DNA of 64,000 nucleotides from Helicobacter sp. MIT 00-7814 (lineage in GTDB: Bacteria > Campylobacterota > Campylobacteria > Campylobacterales > Helicobacteraceae). The translations under genes were made by a program, and so were the position numbers. This document shows, one piece after another, positions 17,998 to 26,891 of the stretch. The DNA is taken from the NCBI RefSeq assembly GCF_003364115.1, contig NZ_NXLL01000005.1, positions 1 to 64,000 of the forward strand, written 5' to 3'. Within the stretch, counting starts at the first letter, position 1, and the number at the start of each line of letters is the position of its first letter. The notes below the pieces were generated by a model. That model was not told where the DNA came from and did no database searches. It saw only the letters and a list, made by a program, of their open reading frames with translations.

Positions 17998-18139
17998 GGG
18001 GGTTTTTACGGAAAAAGCAAAAAAGTACGACAAATTTTAAAAACTATTAAAAAATAGGGGGATAGAAATTTGGAGGACTTGGGGGGATTCTATTTTAGAT
18101 TCTATTAAAAAAGTAAGCGAGTTTATCGCTTATTATAGG

Positions 18140-18553
18140 CTAATTAGCCTTTTTCGCGCACTCTGGGCAAATGCCAATAAGCACCGCTGAAGTATCATAA
18201 AGCTTATATCCGCTTTTTTCCGCACCTAGCGCTTCTAGCGCACTTGTATCGATTTTAATATCTTCTAGCTTCCCGCATTTTTCACACGCCACATGGATAT
18301 GTCTATCACAAGCAAGCTCATATTTTTGCTTTTGACTAGGAGCTTTGACTTCGCGCAAAATATTTGCCTCGCATAGCGCGCTAATATTTTTATAAATAGT
18401 CGCAAGCGAGATAGAAGGGTAAAAGTCTCTTATATGCGCATAAATCTCATCGACATCCATATGTCCATTTTTTTTGATTTCATTAAGCATCGCAATGCGT
18501 TGTGGCGTGATTTTAAGATTTTTCGCCCTTAAATCCTGTGTAAATTGTTGCAT
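18140..18553 (-). CDS. perR: Fur-family transcriptional regulator, PerR type
   Basis: Metal-dependent repressor of 137 residues. The winged helix includes SLATIYKNISALCEANIL (about residues 51-68), and the dimerisation domain has HIHVACEKCGKLED followed by CPEC, giving the two CXXC zinc sites of PerR/Fur. The short N-terminus (LRAKNLKITPQRIAMLNEI) and length resemble Campylobacter PerR rather than H. pylori Fur (about 150 residues with a longer N-terminus). Its own -10 (TATAAT, 18593-18588) is followed by GCGCGC. The peroxide-sensing role is inferred from family resemblance. Confidence 0.85.
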   Translation of the reverse strand: MQQFTQDLRAKNLKITPQRIAMLNEIKKNGHMDVDEIYAHIRDFYPSISLATIYKNISALCEANILREVKAPSQKQKYELACDRHIHVACEKCGKLEDIKIDTSALEALGAEKSGYKLYDTSAVLIGICPECAKKAN

Positions 18554-18587
18554 TCTTATTCCTATTAATTAAATAGCTTTTGCGCGC

Positions 18588-18593
18588 ATTATA
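18588..18593 (-). promoter_or_regulatory. -10 box of perR
   Basis: TATAAT on the minus strand, followed immediately by GCGCGC, about 35 bases before the perR start. AGGA of the ribosome site is at about 18563. Confidence 0.5.
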
Positions 18594-18717
18594 AAAATAA
18601 AAGTTAAATTTTGGCAAATGAAATGAAAATTTGCGCTAACAAATCCTAATATTTACAACCCAAATAAGTTGCACGCGCGCACATAAGCCTTAATTAATGT
18701 TAAAGCGCAAATTTTGC

Positions 18718-18723
18718 TACAAT
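18718..18723 (+). promoter_or_regulatory. -10 box of the AsmA-like gene
   Basis: TACAAT followed by AGCGCGC, about 85 bases before the start at 18808. Confidence 0.4.
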
Positions 18724-18807
18724 AGCGCGCTTATTTAAAATCTTAGAATCTAAGCAACCTTAATAAATTCGAGTTTTCATAAATTGCATACATTAAAAGG
18801 ACAAAAA

Positions 18808-20856
18808 ATGAAAAAATTTTTACTTTGGCTTTTTGGGATTATTTTTGCGCTTGTGGCGTTGCTTTTTGTCGCGCTTTTTACGCCCATTGGCAATAACCTA
18901 TTTAAGCCACTTTTGCAAGCGCAAATTGACAAATACGCGCCGCTAAAATTAGAGCTTGAGACTTTCAAACTGCGCTTTAACTCTATTGATGTGCTTATGA
19001 GGAATGAAGAAAATATCATCATCACTTTGGGTGGGGATTTTTCGCTTTTTTCGCAAGATGTGGATTTAGCACTCAAAGTCGATGCGAGGGATATTAGCAT
19101 TTTTGGCGAGCTTGTGGAAACGCCACTAAGCGGAAGTTTCACGCTAGAAGCCCTCGCGCAAGGCAATATCCATAATCTTAGTGTGCGTATCTCAAGCGAT
19201 ATTGCACGCTCTTTTAGCCTTATTAGCGCGTTTGTGAAAGATTTTAGCTTAGAATCCATAAAGGTAGATATTAGAAATCTGCAGATTCAAGAAGCACTCG
19301 CAATGGTGGGACAAAAGCCTTATGCAAGCGGACTTTTGGGCGTTGAAGCAGATATAAAAGGAAATGAAAACTTAGAATTTAACGGGCGTGCAGATGTCAA
19401 AATCACGCAAGGCGCGCTTTCGCAAAATCTTATCAAAAAAGATTTTGGCGCGGAGATTCCAAAAATAAACTTCACAAACACGCTCGCCCTTATCTTTGAT
19501 ATGGATAAAGTCGCCCACACTCTGCAATTTAGCTCAAATGCTGGCGTGATAGAATCTGAAGGCAAAACAACGCTTGAAAATCTTTTCACAAACAGCACTT
19601 ATAGCGTCAATCTCTCAAATCTCGCGCTTTTTACGCCATTAGCAGGTATGCCTTTAAGGGGTGATTTTAAAACGCAGGGAAACGCGCTTGGGGCGATTAC
19701 ACAAAATCTTGACATTCAAGGCGTTAGCAATGTGGCAGATTCTAAAACAAGCTACGCGCTCAATCTCAAAAATCTTGCGCCAAATACCGCAACTTTGGGG
19801 ATTAAGGATTTGCAGATTCACAAAGCACTTTGGATTCTCAATATGCCTCAATATGCCAAAGGCACGCTTACAACAGACATTGACGCATCAAATCTCGCTA
19901 ACAAGCTAAACGCCACGATAAACGCGCAAATAAAGGGCAGCACGGAAAATGCGGTGATGAAAAAAGAGTTTGAGCTTGATATGCCAAAAACGCCTTTTAC
20001 GCTTGATATAAGCGCAGATATTAAAGAGCTTAAAGGCAATGCAAACGCGCTTTTTAGCTCGCCATTAGCGACTTTGGAAGCAAAGCCTATAACGCTAGAT
20101 TTGGAAAAAATCACTTTTAGCGCGCCTTATGCGCTCACGCTCCCGGATTTAGGCAAGCTTCAATTTGCAACCAAACTCAAACTCGTTGGCAAAATCTTAG
20201 CGCAAGGAAAATTTAGCTTTGCAGATTCTTTGTTTGCGGATTTCCACACACAAAGCCTAGGCGGGGATATTAGAGGCGAGCTTAAAGATTCTCAAATTAG
20301 CGCAAAGCTCGATTCTGTCAATACGCTAAGTTTGCTTAAAATGCTAAATGTCAATCAAATCTTTAGCTCAACGCTTTTTGGCGACTTTGTCTATGATACC
20401 AAAATCTCGCAAGGCACGCTAAAAGCAAGTATGAAAGAAGGCAGAATCCTAGAAAATGAACTAACAAAAAATATCAAGCGGTATCTTAATTTTGATATGA
20501 CAGGCGAGGTGTATAAGGACATTACACTAAGTGCGAATATCGATGAGGCGGTGATTGATTCTGCCTTTAGCCTTGCGAGCAAAAACACCACGATAAGCAG
20601 TGAGCGCACGAAGCTTGATTTGGAAAAAGAGAGCATAGATTCTAAGATTTCTGTAGGAATCAAGGAAAATAAAGTTGATGTATATCTCACAAATGCCCTT
20701 AGCAAGCCAAGCGTAAGACTTGATGCAAAAAATTTGCTTATCCAAAGCGCGCAAAAAGAAGTTGGCAAACAGGTTGAAAAACTCCTAGAAGATGAAAAAA
20801 CCAAACAAAAAATCCAAGAAGGGAGCAAAAAGCTTCTTAAGGGCTTATTTAAGTAA
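18808..20856 (+). CDS. AsmA/TamB-like envelope protein
   Basis: A 682-residue protein with one N-terminal span (about 3-25) and then a long stretch of short alternating hydrophobic/polar segments, as in the beta-taco or groove-shaped AsmA/TamB/YhdP proteins that shuttle phospholipids across the periplasm. The N-terminal block LLQAQIDKYAPLKLELETF resembles the chorein-like start of that superfamily. The C-terminus is an amphipathic lysine-rich helix. Membership is judged from overall pattern and is tentative at the subfamily level. AAAGGA precedes the chosen ATG. pgpA, a phospholipid gene, follows after ten bases, which suits a lipid-related role. Confidence 0.7.
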   Translation: MKKFLLWLFGIIFALVALLFVALFTPIGNNLFKPLLQAQIDKYAPLKLELETFKLRFNSIDVLMRNEENIIITLGGDFSLFSQDVDLALKVDARDISIFGELVETPLSGSFTLEALAQGNIHNLSVRISSDIARSFSLISAFVKDFSLESIKVDIRNLQIQEALAMVGQKPYASGLLGVEADIKGNENLEFNGRADVKITQGALSQNLIKKDFGAEIPKINFTNTLALIFDMDKVAHTLQFSSNAGVIESEGKTTLENLFTNSTYSVNLSNLALFTPLAGMPLRGDFKTQGNALGAITQNLDIQGVSNVADSKTSYALNLKNLAPNTATLGIKDLQIHKALWILNMPQYAKGTLTTDIDASNLANKLNATINAQIKGSTENAVMKKEFELDMPKTPFTLDISADIKELKGNANALFSSPLATLEAKPITLDLEKITFSAPYALTLPDLGKLQFATKLKLVGKILAQGKFSFADSLFADFHTQSLGGDIRGELKDSQISAKLDSVNTLSLLKMLNVNQIFSSTLFGDFVYDTKISQGTLKASMKEGRILENELTKNIKRYLNFDMTGEVYKDITLSANIDEAVIDSAFSLASKNTTISSERTKLDLEKESIDSKISVGIKENKVDVYLTNALSKPSVRLDAKNLLIQSAQKEVGKQVEKLLEDEKTKQKIQEGSKKLLKGLFK

Positions 20857-20865
20857 GGATTAAAA

Positions 20866-21375
20866 ATGAAAAACAATGCAAGGTGGGCGTTTCTAAGCCT
20901 TTTATATGTGGGGAATATCAAAAAAGCGCCCGGCACTTTTGGCACGCTAGCAAGTTTGCCTTTTGCGCTACCGATTTTGTTTTTTTCTCAAGAAAGCTTG
21001 TTTTTATGTGCGCTTTTGGTTGGCGTGATTGCGACAAAGCAGATTGATATTTTCGAGCAAAATGGTGGCGCGCACGATGATAAAAGTATCGTCATTGATG
21101 AACTTGTGGGTATGTGGATAGCGCTAAGTTTTCTCAATCCCCACGAGCTCTTAGATAAATCGCTCTTTTGGCTGTGTGGCGGGATTTTTACTAGTTTTTT
21201 ACTTTTTAGAATCTTTGATATTTTCAAGCCCTCATTTATTGGCAAAATCGATAGAGAGGTGAAAGGTGGATTTGGCGTGGTTGGCGATGATGCGTTGGCT
21301 GGGCTTGTGGCTGGGATTTGCGCGAAGCTTTTTATCTTTGGGGCGCTACTTTTAGAATCACACTTTGCGTCTTAA
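20866..21375 (+). CDS. pgpA: Phosphatidylglycerophosphatase A
   Basis: Dephosphorylates phosphatidylglycerol phosphate at the inner membrane. In 169 residues the family blocks are all visible: KKAPGTFGTLASLP, then DDKSIVIDELVGMWIA (acidic metal site), and FDIFKPSFIGKIDREVKGG with GVVGDDALAGL. Membrane spans flank them. Its 3' end overlaps by 18 bases a decayed gene fragment on the other strand. Confidence 0.93.
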   Translation: MKNNARWAFLSLLYVGNIKKAPGTFGTLASLPFALPILFFSQESLFLCALLVGVIATKQIDIFEQNGGAHDDKSIVIDELVGMWIALSFLNPHELLDKSLFWLCGGIFTSFLLFRIFDIFKPSFIGKIDREVKGGFGVVGDDALAGLVAGICAKLFIFGALLLESHFAS

Positions 21376-21636
21376 AAAGATGTAGCAAAAACTATACAGC
21401 ACCATAAAACCCACGCTTAGAGCAATGAGTGCGAGTGTATTTTGATACAGCGCGCAACTTAGGACAATAAAAGGCGCGTTGCAAATCCAAAGCAAAAGTG
21501 AAGTTTGGGCGTTTTTAAAAGATGAAGCTTGTGTGCGTTTTGAAAGCCTACTAAAAAGCAAGGTATGCAAATGCAGGCTATCTGGTTGCATAGCCTGAAG
21601 CTTTTTGCTTTTACGCCGAAAGATTGAAAAGAGCAC
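21358..21636 (-). pseudogene. C-terminal remnant of a WecA-like glycosyltransferase
   Basis: The 92 codons encode only the last quarter of a family 4 sugar-phosphate transferase and align with the C-terminus of the intact gene at 22130-23164: VLFSIFRRK against VLFSIYRKK, MQPDSLHLHTLLFSR against MQPDKIHFHMLIFKR, and NAPFIVLSCALYQNTLALIALS against its counterpart. Similarity starts abruptly at GTGCTCTTTTCAATCT and nothing upstream continues the gene. All catalytic loops are missing. It is probably a leftover of a tandem inverted duplication. Confidence 0.75.
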
Positions 21637-21715
21637 ATTTCAATCTTATATTTTTCCCAAATATCCCTTTGGTGCGGTTATACAGGATTTCTTAACAAAA
21701 TCTTAAGATTTTCAA

Positions 21716-21749
21716 TATAATTTGTATGCGCTTTAAGATTCTAGAATCT
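21716..21749 (+). promoter_or_regulatory. -10 box and perfect AGATTCTAGAATCT palindrome in a 5' leader
   Basis: TATAAT at 21716-21721 leads into an 80-base untranslated stretch before the gene at 21808. The leader contains a perfect 14-base palindrome at 21736-21749 and a second near-palindrome GCTAGAAATTTTTAGC further on. Both could fold in RNA. Confidence 0.5.
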
Positions 21750-21807
21750 AAAAATTGTAGCATATTTTGCTAGAAATTTTTAGCACGAAACACCACAAGG
21801 AGGCAGT

Positions 21808-22035
21808 TTGAGTAAGATTCACAAAGGTATAAACAAAATCTCGCTAGCCAAAAAGCGCCAAATTCGCTATATCTTGTTGCTTGAAAATCACCATTATGTC
21901 GAGTTTTGCAATAAGGCAAGTTTGAAGGAATATATCTTTATCTACCGCGCGCTTTATGATACGCGATTGACACGCGTGAAATACAAGGCGTTTAGGTGCT
22001 TGGGTAATATTTTGCGTCAAGTAAATGATGTATAA
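21808..22035 (+). CDS. Small basic protein of unknown function
   Basis: Seventy-five residues, strongly basic, with no membrane span and a predicted helix-rich fold (SLAKKRQIRYILLLENHHYVEF, about residues 12-33, looks strand then helix). No family recognised. The TTG start is supported by a strong AGGAGG and an upstream TATAAT with a leader. It stands alone between the decayed fragment and the WecA-like gene. Confidence 0.55.
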   Translation: MSKIHKGINKISLAKKRQIRYILLLENHHYVEFCNKASLKEYIFIYRALYDTRLTRVKYKAFRCLGNILRQVNDV

Positions 22036-22089
22036 ATGCGCTTACAGTGTGCTTTGTCGCCCTTAAAGCAAAACACAAAGAATATATAT

Positions 22090-22095
22090 TATAAT
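22090..22095 (+). promoter_or_regulatory. -10 box of the WecA-like gene
   Basis: TATAAT followed by ACGCGC, 35 bases before the ATG at 22130. Confidence 0.5.
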
Positions 22096-22129
22096 ACGCG
22101 CTTTTTGCCCTATTTAAGGAGTTAGAATT

Positions 22130-23164
22130 ATGATGAGCGAGCATCTTGTTTTCTCGGGTGTTGTGGGTTTTGTAGCGAGTTTTTGCCTTTGTGTGATGGT
22201 CATTTTTGCCTCAAAACGCCTGCATTTTTTTGTGGATTCTGCAAATTCAAAAAAACCACAAAGATTCCACACCGACAATACTTCTAGAGCTGGAGGCGTG
22301 GGAATTTTCATAGCGTTTTGCTGTTCATATATACTTTTTTTTGGTTATGATAGGTTGATGCTTGGGCTTTTGTTTGGCGCGTTTATCATCTTTTTTAGCG
22401 GGTTGGCTGAAGATTTTAGCTCCTCGCTAAATCCCAAAATAAGGCTTATTTTACAATGCTTTGGCGCATTTTTGGCGTGCTTTTTGATGAGCGTGTATAT
22501 CAAAGATTTGTCGCTTGGATTTGAGTTGCCAAAGGTGCTTGGTGTGCTTTTTAGCATATTTGCGCTTGTGGGCGTTACAAATGCTATCAATATCATAGAT
22601 GGCTTTAATGGGCTTGCCAGCGGGATTTGTCTGCTGATTTTTGGGGCGATTGGTTTTGTGGCGTTTGAGGTTGGAGATAAAGATATTTTTGAAATTTGTA
22701 TTCTCATCATTATGGCGATTTTAGGATTTTTTGTGCTTAATTTTCCAAAGGGCAAAATTTTTTTAGGCGATGGCGGGGCGTATTTTTTGGGCTTTTTGGC
22801 AGGATTCTTACTTATCCTTTTGACACAAAAAAATGCAAATGTCAGCACTTGGTTTGGGCTTAGCGTTATGATATATCCAGTATGGGAAGTGCTCTTTTCA
22901 ATCTATAGAAAAAAGTTTATACGCGGATTGTCGCCAATGCAACCTGATAAAATCCATTTTCACATGCTCATTTTCAAACGCTTTGTGAAAAGCAATCCTT
23001 TGACTTCGATGAGTATTTGCGCGCTGCAGGCGCCTTTCATCGTGCTAAGCTGTGTGTTTTATGATAATACTTTTGCGCTTATTAGCATAAGCGTGCTTTT
23101 TGTGCTTGTGTATATGTTTATATATAAGCGTCTTGTGTATTTTGCGTGGAAGAGTAAAAAATAA
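22130..23164 (+). CDS. wecA: Undecaprenyl-phosphate sugar-1-phosphate transferase (WecA-like)
   Basis: Integral membrane enzyme that loads a sugar phosphate (GlcNAc or a relative) on undecaprenyl phosphate, the first step of O-antigen or other surface glycan synthesis. The 344-residue protein has about ten spans. Cytoplasmic motifs of the MraY/WecA family are visible: RFHTDNTSRAGGVGIF, AEDFSSSLNPKIRL, NIIDGFNGLASG, FLGDGGAYFLGF and the C-terminal PMQPDKIHFHML. The exact sugar is not determined by the sequence. AAGGAG precedes the start. Confidence 0.88.
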   Translation: MMSEHLVFSGVVGFVASFCLCVMVIFASKRLHFFVDSANSKKPQRFHTDNTSRAGGVGIFIAFCCSYILFFGYDRLMLGLLFGAFIIFFSGLAEDFSSSLNPKIRLILQCFGAFLACFLMSVYIKDLSLGFELPKVLGVLFSIFALVGVTNAINIIDGFNGLASGICLLIFGAIGFVAFEVGDKDIFEICILIIMAILGFFVLNFPKGKIFLGDGGAYFLGFLAGFLLILLTQKNANVSTWFGLSVMIYPVWEVLFSIYRKKFIRGLSPMQPDKIHFHMLIFKRFVKSNPLTSMSICALQAPFIVLSCVFYDNTFALISISVLFVLVYMFIYKRLVYFAWKSKK

Positions 23165-23178
23165 GGGTTTAAAGAGAG

Positions 23179-23682
23179 CTATTTTTGCTTTTTGAGCTCT
23201 TTTTCAAATTTTTTGCGTTTCAAAATTGGAAGTTTATCGACAAACAAAACTCCATTAAGATGATCGATCTCATGCTGGATTGCCACGCTTAGAAAATCCT
23301 CTGCCTGCAAAAGCTTGTCATTTCCAAAGCGATCTTTATACGCAAGGCTAATGTGTGAAAAGCGCGTGGTGGATTCATAAAAATCTGGCACTGACAAACA
23401 GCCCTCATTCCACGCAATCTCGCCTTCTTGCTTTAAAAACACAGGATTAATAATTTCTAGCAAATCCTCTTTATACTGCTGATTGTCCTCGCGCGGAAGG
23501 TTAATAACAAGAATCTGCTTTGCCACGCCCACTTGAATCGCCGCTAATCCCACGCCATTGCGCTCAATCATCGTTTCATACATATCATCAAGCAAAGTGT
23601 GAAGTTCAGAATCAAACACCTCTACGGGCTTTGATTTTTCTTTCAAGCGCTTATTAGGATATTTCAAAATTTCCAAAATCAT
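23179..23682 (-). CDS. def: Peptide deformylase
   Basis: Removes the formyl group from nascent proteins. The three metalloprotease motifs are present in 167 residues: [18 protein letters not shown] (Cys ligand) and QHEIDHLNG (two His ligands and catalytic Glu). Isoleucine in the first motif replaces the more usual Pro, Thr or Ser. The start lies inside the end of the upstream GGDEF-like gene (overlap of 29 bases). It is part of tig-clpP-GGDEF-def. Confidence 0.96.
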   Translation of the reverse strand: MILEILKYPNKRLKEKSKPVEVFDSELHTLLDDMYETMIERNGVGLAAIQVGVAKQILVINLPREDNQQYKEDLLEIINPVFLKQEGEIAWNEGCLSVPDFYESTTRFSHISLAYKDRFGNDKLLQAEDFLSVAIQHEIDHLNGVLFVDKLPILKRKKFEKELKKQK

Positions 23683-24757
23683 CGTCTATGTCTTCTTCGC
23701 CCTCGTGGCTTGCTTTTGACTTATACACTTCAAAGCGTTTGTTCTCTTTTTTCGCAGATTCTAAGGCTTCTTTGGTATTTTCAAGATTCTGCTCTACACT
23801 TAAGGTTGTATCAAATCTGCTGATACCAACCACCACCTCGAGATTTACCTGCTCATCGTTTATATACACATTGCTTGTTTTTAGGGTATTGAGCACTTCT
23901 TTGATGAATTCTTGACTTTGAGATTCTGTGATATTGCGTATAAACACGCCAAATTCAGAATCCCCAAGATAGCAAAGGCTGTCGTTTTTGCCAAGTTGGT
24001 CAAGAAGTATTTTTGAAACCATCTTAATAGTTGTGATAAACGATTTTTTATCCTTAAGCATTTTAAGTAAGTTTTCGCCTAGCTCTATCACGCAAAGCAC
24101 GCCATTGCACGCAAGATCAGAATCTATCTGACATTCTTTAGCAAGCTGAGAAAGGAAAAACTCCTTATTATAAATCCCAAGCGTGGTGTCATACATAGAA
24201 TTCTTTTTCATATCAAGCAATTCTTCATAAGTCGCGCCATAGGATTTTGCAATCCCCTTTATTTGATTAAATACGCCTTGATACGCGCTTTGCATATCTT
24301 TTAAGAGAATCTTAATAGCATTTTTACTCGCAAAGGGATTTTCTATGTTTTCTATTTCTGTAAGTTTTTCTTGCGCTTTTTGCTCGATTTTTTCTAGATT
24401 CTTGCACACCATGCCAATATTTTCTAATATTAGCTTTATCCCGCCAAAGCTCCTATCGACATTCTTTTCAAGCGCGATAATCTTAGTCGTGTAGTTGCGC
24501 GCTTCCCTTGCGTGGATAATTTTGTTTTTGATTTCCTCATTAGTTTCTCGCTTAAGATTGCGCTCAAAAATACTTTCAAAATTTTCCGGAAATGGCAAAA
24601 TGTTTTCATCTTCAAGAATCTGCATAGTTTTTTTGGAAATATCTCTCAAATGCTCTTTAGCTAGGCTTTCTGTATCAGTTTCTACCTTGTCTGCTGGCGT
24701 ATCACTCTCAAGCTCTAGCCCCAAACTCCCAAAAAAATCATTGTTGTTGTCTAGCAT
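23654..24757 (-). CDS. Degenerate GGDEF-domain protein
   Basis: A 367-residue protein. Residues 1-180 are helical and charged, with coiled-coil propensity ([20 protein letters not shown]). Residues about 188-350 follow the diguanylate cyclase pattern ([14 protein letters not shown], then [12 protein letters not shown], then VGISRFD and a final [17 protein letters not shown]), but the signature is GDSEF (265-269) in place of GGDEF, so cyclase activity is unlikely. It may bind c-di-GMP or act as a structural domain. It sits between clpP and def, which are adjacent in H. pylori as I remember it. Confidence 0.8.
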   Translation of the reverse strand: MLDNNNDFFGSLGLELESDTPADKVETDTESLAKEHLRDISKKTMQILEDENILPFPENFESIFERNLKRETNEEIKNKIIHAREARNYTTKIIALEKNVDRSFGGIKLILENIGMVCKNLEKIEQKAQEKLTEIENIENPFASKNAIKILLKDMQSAYQGVFNQIKGIAKSYGATYEELLDMKKNSMYDTTLGIYNKEFFLSQLAKECQIDSDLACNGVLCVIELGENLLKMLKDKKSFITTIKMVSKILLDQLGKNDSLCYLGDSEFGVFIRNITESQSQEFIKEVLNTLKTSNVYINDEQVNLEVVVGISRFDTTLSVEQNLENTKEALESAKKENKRFEVYKSKASHEGEEDIDDDFGNFEIS

Positions 24758-24766
24758 CTTTTGCCT

Positions 24767-25354
24767 TTATTTTAAGCTTTTATTTAAAATCTCATCGATT
24801 AGCCCATATTCCCTTGCTTCCTCGCCACTCATAAAAAAGTCTCTCTCTGTGTCTTGCGAAACTTTCTTAATGCTTTGCCCTGTGTTTTTTGCCATGATTT
24901 CATTTAGAATCTTTTTCAAGCGCAAAATCTCTTTCGCCTGTATCTCAATATCCGTCGCCTGCCCCTGCGCACCGCCTAATGGCTGGTGAATCATAATGCG
25001 CGAGTTTGGCAAGGAATAACGCTTGCCCTTTGTCCCGCTACTAAGCAAAAATGCGCCTGCGCTTGCTGCCTGCCCGATACAAATCGTGCAAATATCTGGG
25101 CGGATATAATTCATCGTATCATAAATACTAAATGCGCTTGTAATCACGCCTCCGGGGGAATTGATATAAAAATTTATATCTTTTTCTGGATCCTCTGCTT
25201 CTAAGAAAAGCAATTGCGCCACAATCGAGCTTGCCACATGATCATTTATCTCACCACTTAGCAAAATAATGCGATCTTTTAAAAGCCGCGAGTAAATATC
25301 ATAACTGCGCTCTCCTCTGCCTGTGCGCTCAATCACATAAGGAATATAAGTCAT
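24767..25354 (-). CDS. clpP: ATP-dependent Clp protease proteolytic subunit
   Basis: Barrel-shaped cytoplasmic serine protease that works with ClpX/ClpA. The catalytic Ser lies in GQAASAGAF, His in [12 protein letters not shown], and Asp in the [17 protein letters not shown] block. The length of 195 residues is normal. The Met that usually follows the catalytic Ser is Ala here. It lies 36 bases after tig and ten bases before the GGDEF-like gene. Confidence 0.97.
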   Translation of the reverse strand: MTYIPYVIERTGRGERSYDIYSRLLKDRIILLSGEINDHVASSIVAQLLFLEAEDPEKDINFYINSPGGVITSAFSIYDTMNYIRPDICTICIGQAASAGAFLLSSGTKGKRYSLPNSRIMIHQPLGGAQGQATDIEIQAKEILRLKKILNEIMAKNTGQSIKKVSQDTERDFFMSGEEAREYGLIDEILNKSLK

Positions 25355-25390
25355 AAATCCGTCCTTTTTATCTTTAAATTTAAATCTATT

Positions 25391-26800
25391 TTAAGAATCT
25401 TTTGTCGTCTTTGGCGCGCTTTTTGGCTTTTGCCCCTCTTTTTGCGCTTCTTTTTTATCCTCTTGTGAAGTTTTAGAATCTTTAGCTTTCTTAGAATCTT
25501 CTAATTTAGAATCAAGCAAGAAGTTTAGCACTCTATCTTCAACCATAGCCATTTTAATCGCTGGTAAAAGATTATTTGCCTTATAATACTCCATCATCGC
25601 CTTTGGATCCTGCCCCATCATCATAGATTCATAATAAATTGTCTGCAACACTTCATTATCTGAAATGGCAATGTTATTTTTCTTTGCAAGTGCGTCCATG
25701 ATGAAAGTTACCTGCACGCTTTTTTGTGCCTCTTCTTTGAAGCTATCGCGCTTTGCCTTGGCTTTTTTCTCATCATTTTTAATCTCTTCAAACTCTTCTG
25801 GCGCGATGGCATTTAGTGCATTGCGGAATAAAATATCCATCTCCTGCTCAACAATAAGCTCTGGCAAATCAAAGCTAATCTCCTTAATAAGCGCATTTAA
25901 GAGCTTTTCTTTCAACTCCTTATTATAAGCATTTGTTTTGTTTTCCACTTCTAATTGCTCTTTTATTGCGTCTTTCAACCCTTCCAATGTGCCAGAATCC
26001 CCAAGCACAGATTTTGCAAACGCATCATCAATCTTTGGCAACTCTTTTTGTGAAATCTTATGCACGCTGACTTTGAATTCCGCCTCTTTGCCCGCTAAAT
26101 GCGCTGCGTTGTAATCTTTTGGAAAAGTCACTTTGATTGTCTTATTTTCCCCTGTTTTCATACCAATAAGAGAATCTTCAAAACCGGGGATAAACTGATT
26201 TGAGCCAATGCTAAGATTATAATTCTCTCCCTTGCCACCTTCAAACGCCTTCCCATCAATAAAGCCTTCAAAATCAATTGTCGCTACATCGTCTTTCACA
26301 AGTGCATGTGTTTTTGGCATTTCCTTAAGCGGTGCGCGCGATTTTGCGATTTCTTCTAAGCGCTCATCAATTTGCTTTTTGCTCACCGCTGGAAGTTTGA
26401 CTTCTGGCACACAAGAAAGCGCCTTATCCACGCTAAATTCTGGTGTGAGTGAGATTTTTATCTCTACATCGATTTGTCCGTCTTTTTCCTCAAACTTTGT
26501 AATCGCTGGATTCCCTAGAATCTGCGTGTGCGAGATGCCTAATTTTTTCGCGCCCTCTGTGAGTAAATCCTGAATCGCCTCTTGCTTAGAATCTTGCTCG
26601 ATTTGCTCTTTGTAGCGCGATTGAATGAGGTTTTTTGGCACTTTACCTTTTCTGAATCCATCAAGCTTTATGTTTTTTGCGATTTTTTTAATCACACCTT
26701 CAATCTTTTCTTCCAAAGTCTTTTTGGAGATATTCCCGCTCACGCTTGCATTTGCGGAGTTGTGTTTTTGCGTGTTGATAGTAGAAGTTGTAGAATCCAT
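25391..26800 (-). CDS. tig: Trigger factor
   Basis: Ribosome-bound chaperone and prolyl isomerase. The 469-residue protein has the ribosome-binding loop DGFRKGKVPK (near residue 48), an FKBP-type isomerase domain (VATIDFEGFIDGKAFEGGKG) and a helical C-terminal domain, then an extra tail of Lys, Ser and Glu (SKLEDSKKAKDSKTSQED), longer than in most homologues and encoded with GAATCT words. The start at 26800 follows AAGGA; the open frame extends to 26971 but those residues are unlike trigger factor. Divergent from fliI. Confidence 0.95.
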   Translation of the reverse strand: MDSTTSTINTQKHNSANASVSGNISKKTLEEKIEGVIKKIAKNIKLDGFRKGKVPKNLIQSRYKEQIEQDSKQEAIQDLLTEGAKKLGISHTQILGNPAITKFEEKDGQIDVEIKISLTPEFSVDKALSCVPEVKLPAVSKKQIDERLEEIAKSRAPLKEMPKTHALVKDDVATIDFEGFIDGKAFEGGKGENYNLSIGSNQFIPGFEDSLIGMKTGENKTIKVTFPKDYNAAHLAGKEAEFKVSVHKISQKELPKIDDAFAKSVLGDSGTLEGLKDAIKEQLEVENKTNAYNKELKEKLLNALIKEISFDLPELIVEQEMDILFRNALNAIAPEEFEEIKNDEKKAKAKRDSFKEEAQKSVQVTFIMDALAKKNNIAISDNEVLQTIYYESMMMGQDPKAMMEYYKANNLLPAIKMAMVEDRVLNFLLDSKLEDSKKAKDSKTSQEDKKEAQKEGQKPKSAPKTTKDS

Positions 26801-26822
26801 ATCTTTCCTTAATGAGTTATGA

Positions 26823-26830
26823 AGTATAAT
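26823..26830. promoter_or_regulatory. Overlapping divergent -10 boxes of tig and fliI
   Basis: AGTATAAT contains TATAAT on the plus strand (26825-26830, toward fliI) and TATACT on the minus strand (26828-26823, toward tig). The two -10 elements share four base pairs, so the promoters may exclude each other. Inference from sequence only. Confidence 0.4.
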
Positions 26831-26891
26831 GCGCGCGCATTCTAGCAAAAGATTCTTAAATTTTAGATTATTGTTACAAAGGGACGCATAT

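Noticed and set aside
18777-19259. 160-codon open frame opposite the AsmA-like gene
   Set aside because: It lies fully on the complement of a well-supported gene, has no ribosome site and its residue pattern is the mirror of codon bias on the other strand.
22345-22848. 167-codon open frame opposite the WecA-like gene
   Set aside because: Lysine/serine-rich antisense of membrane-span codons; the plus-strand gene has all family motifs.
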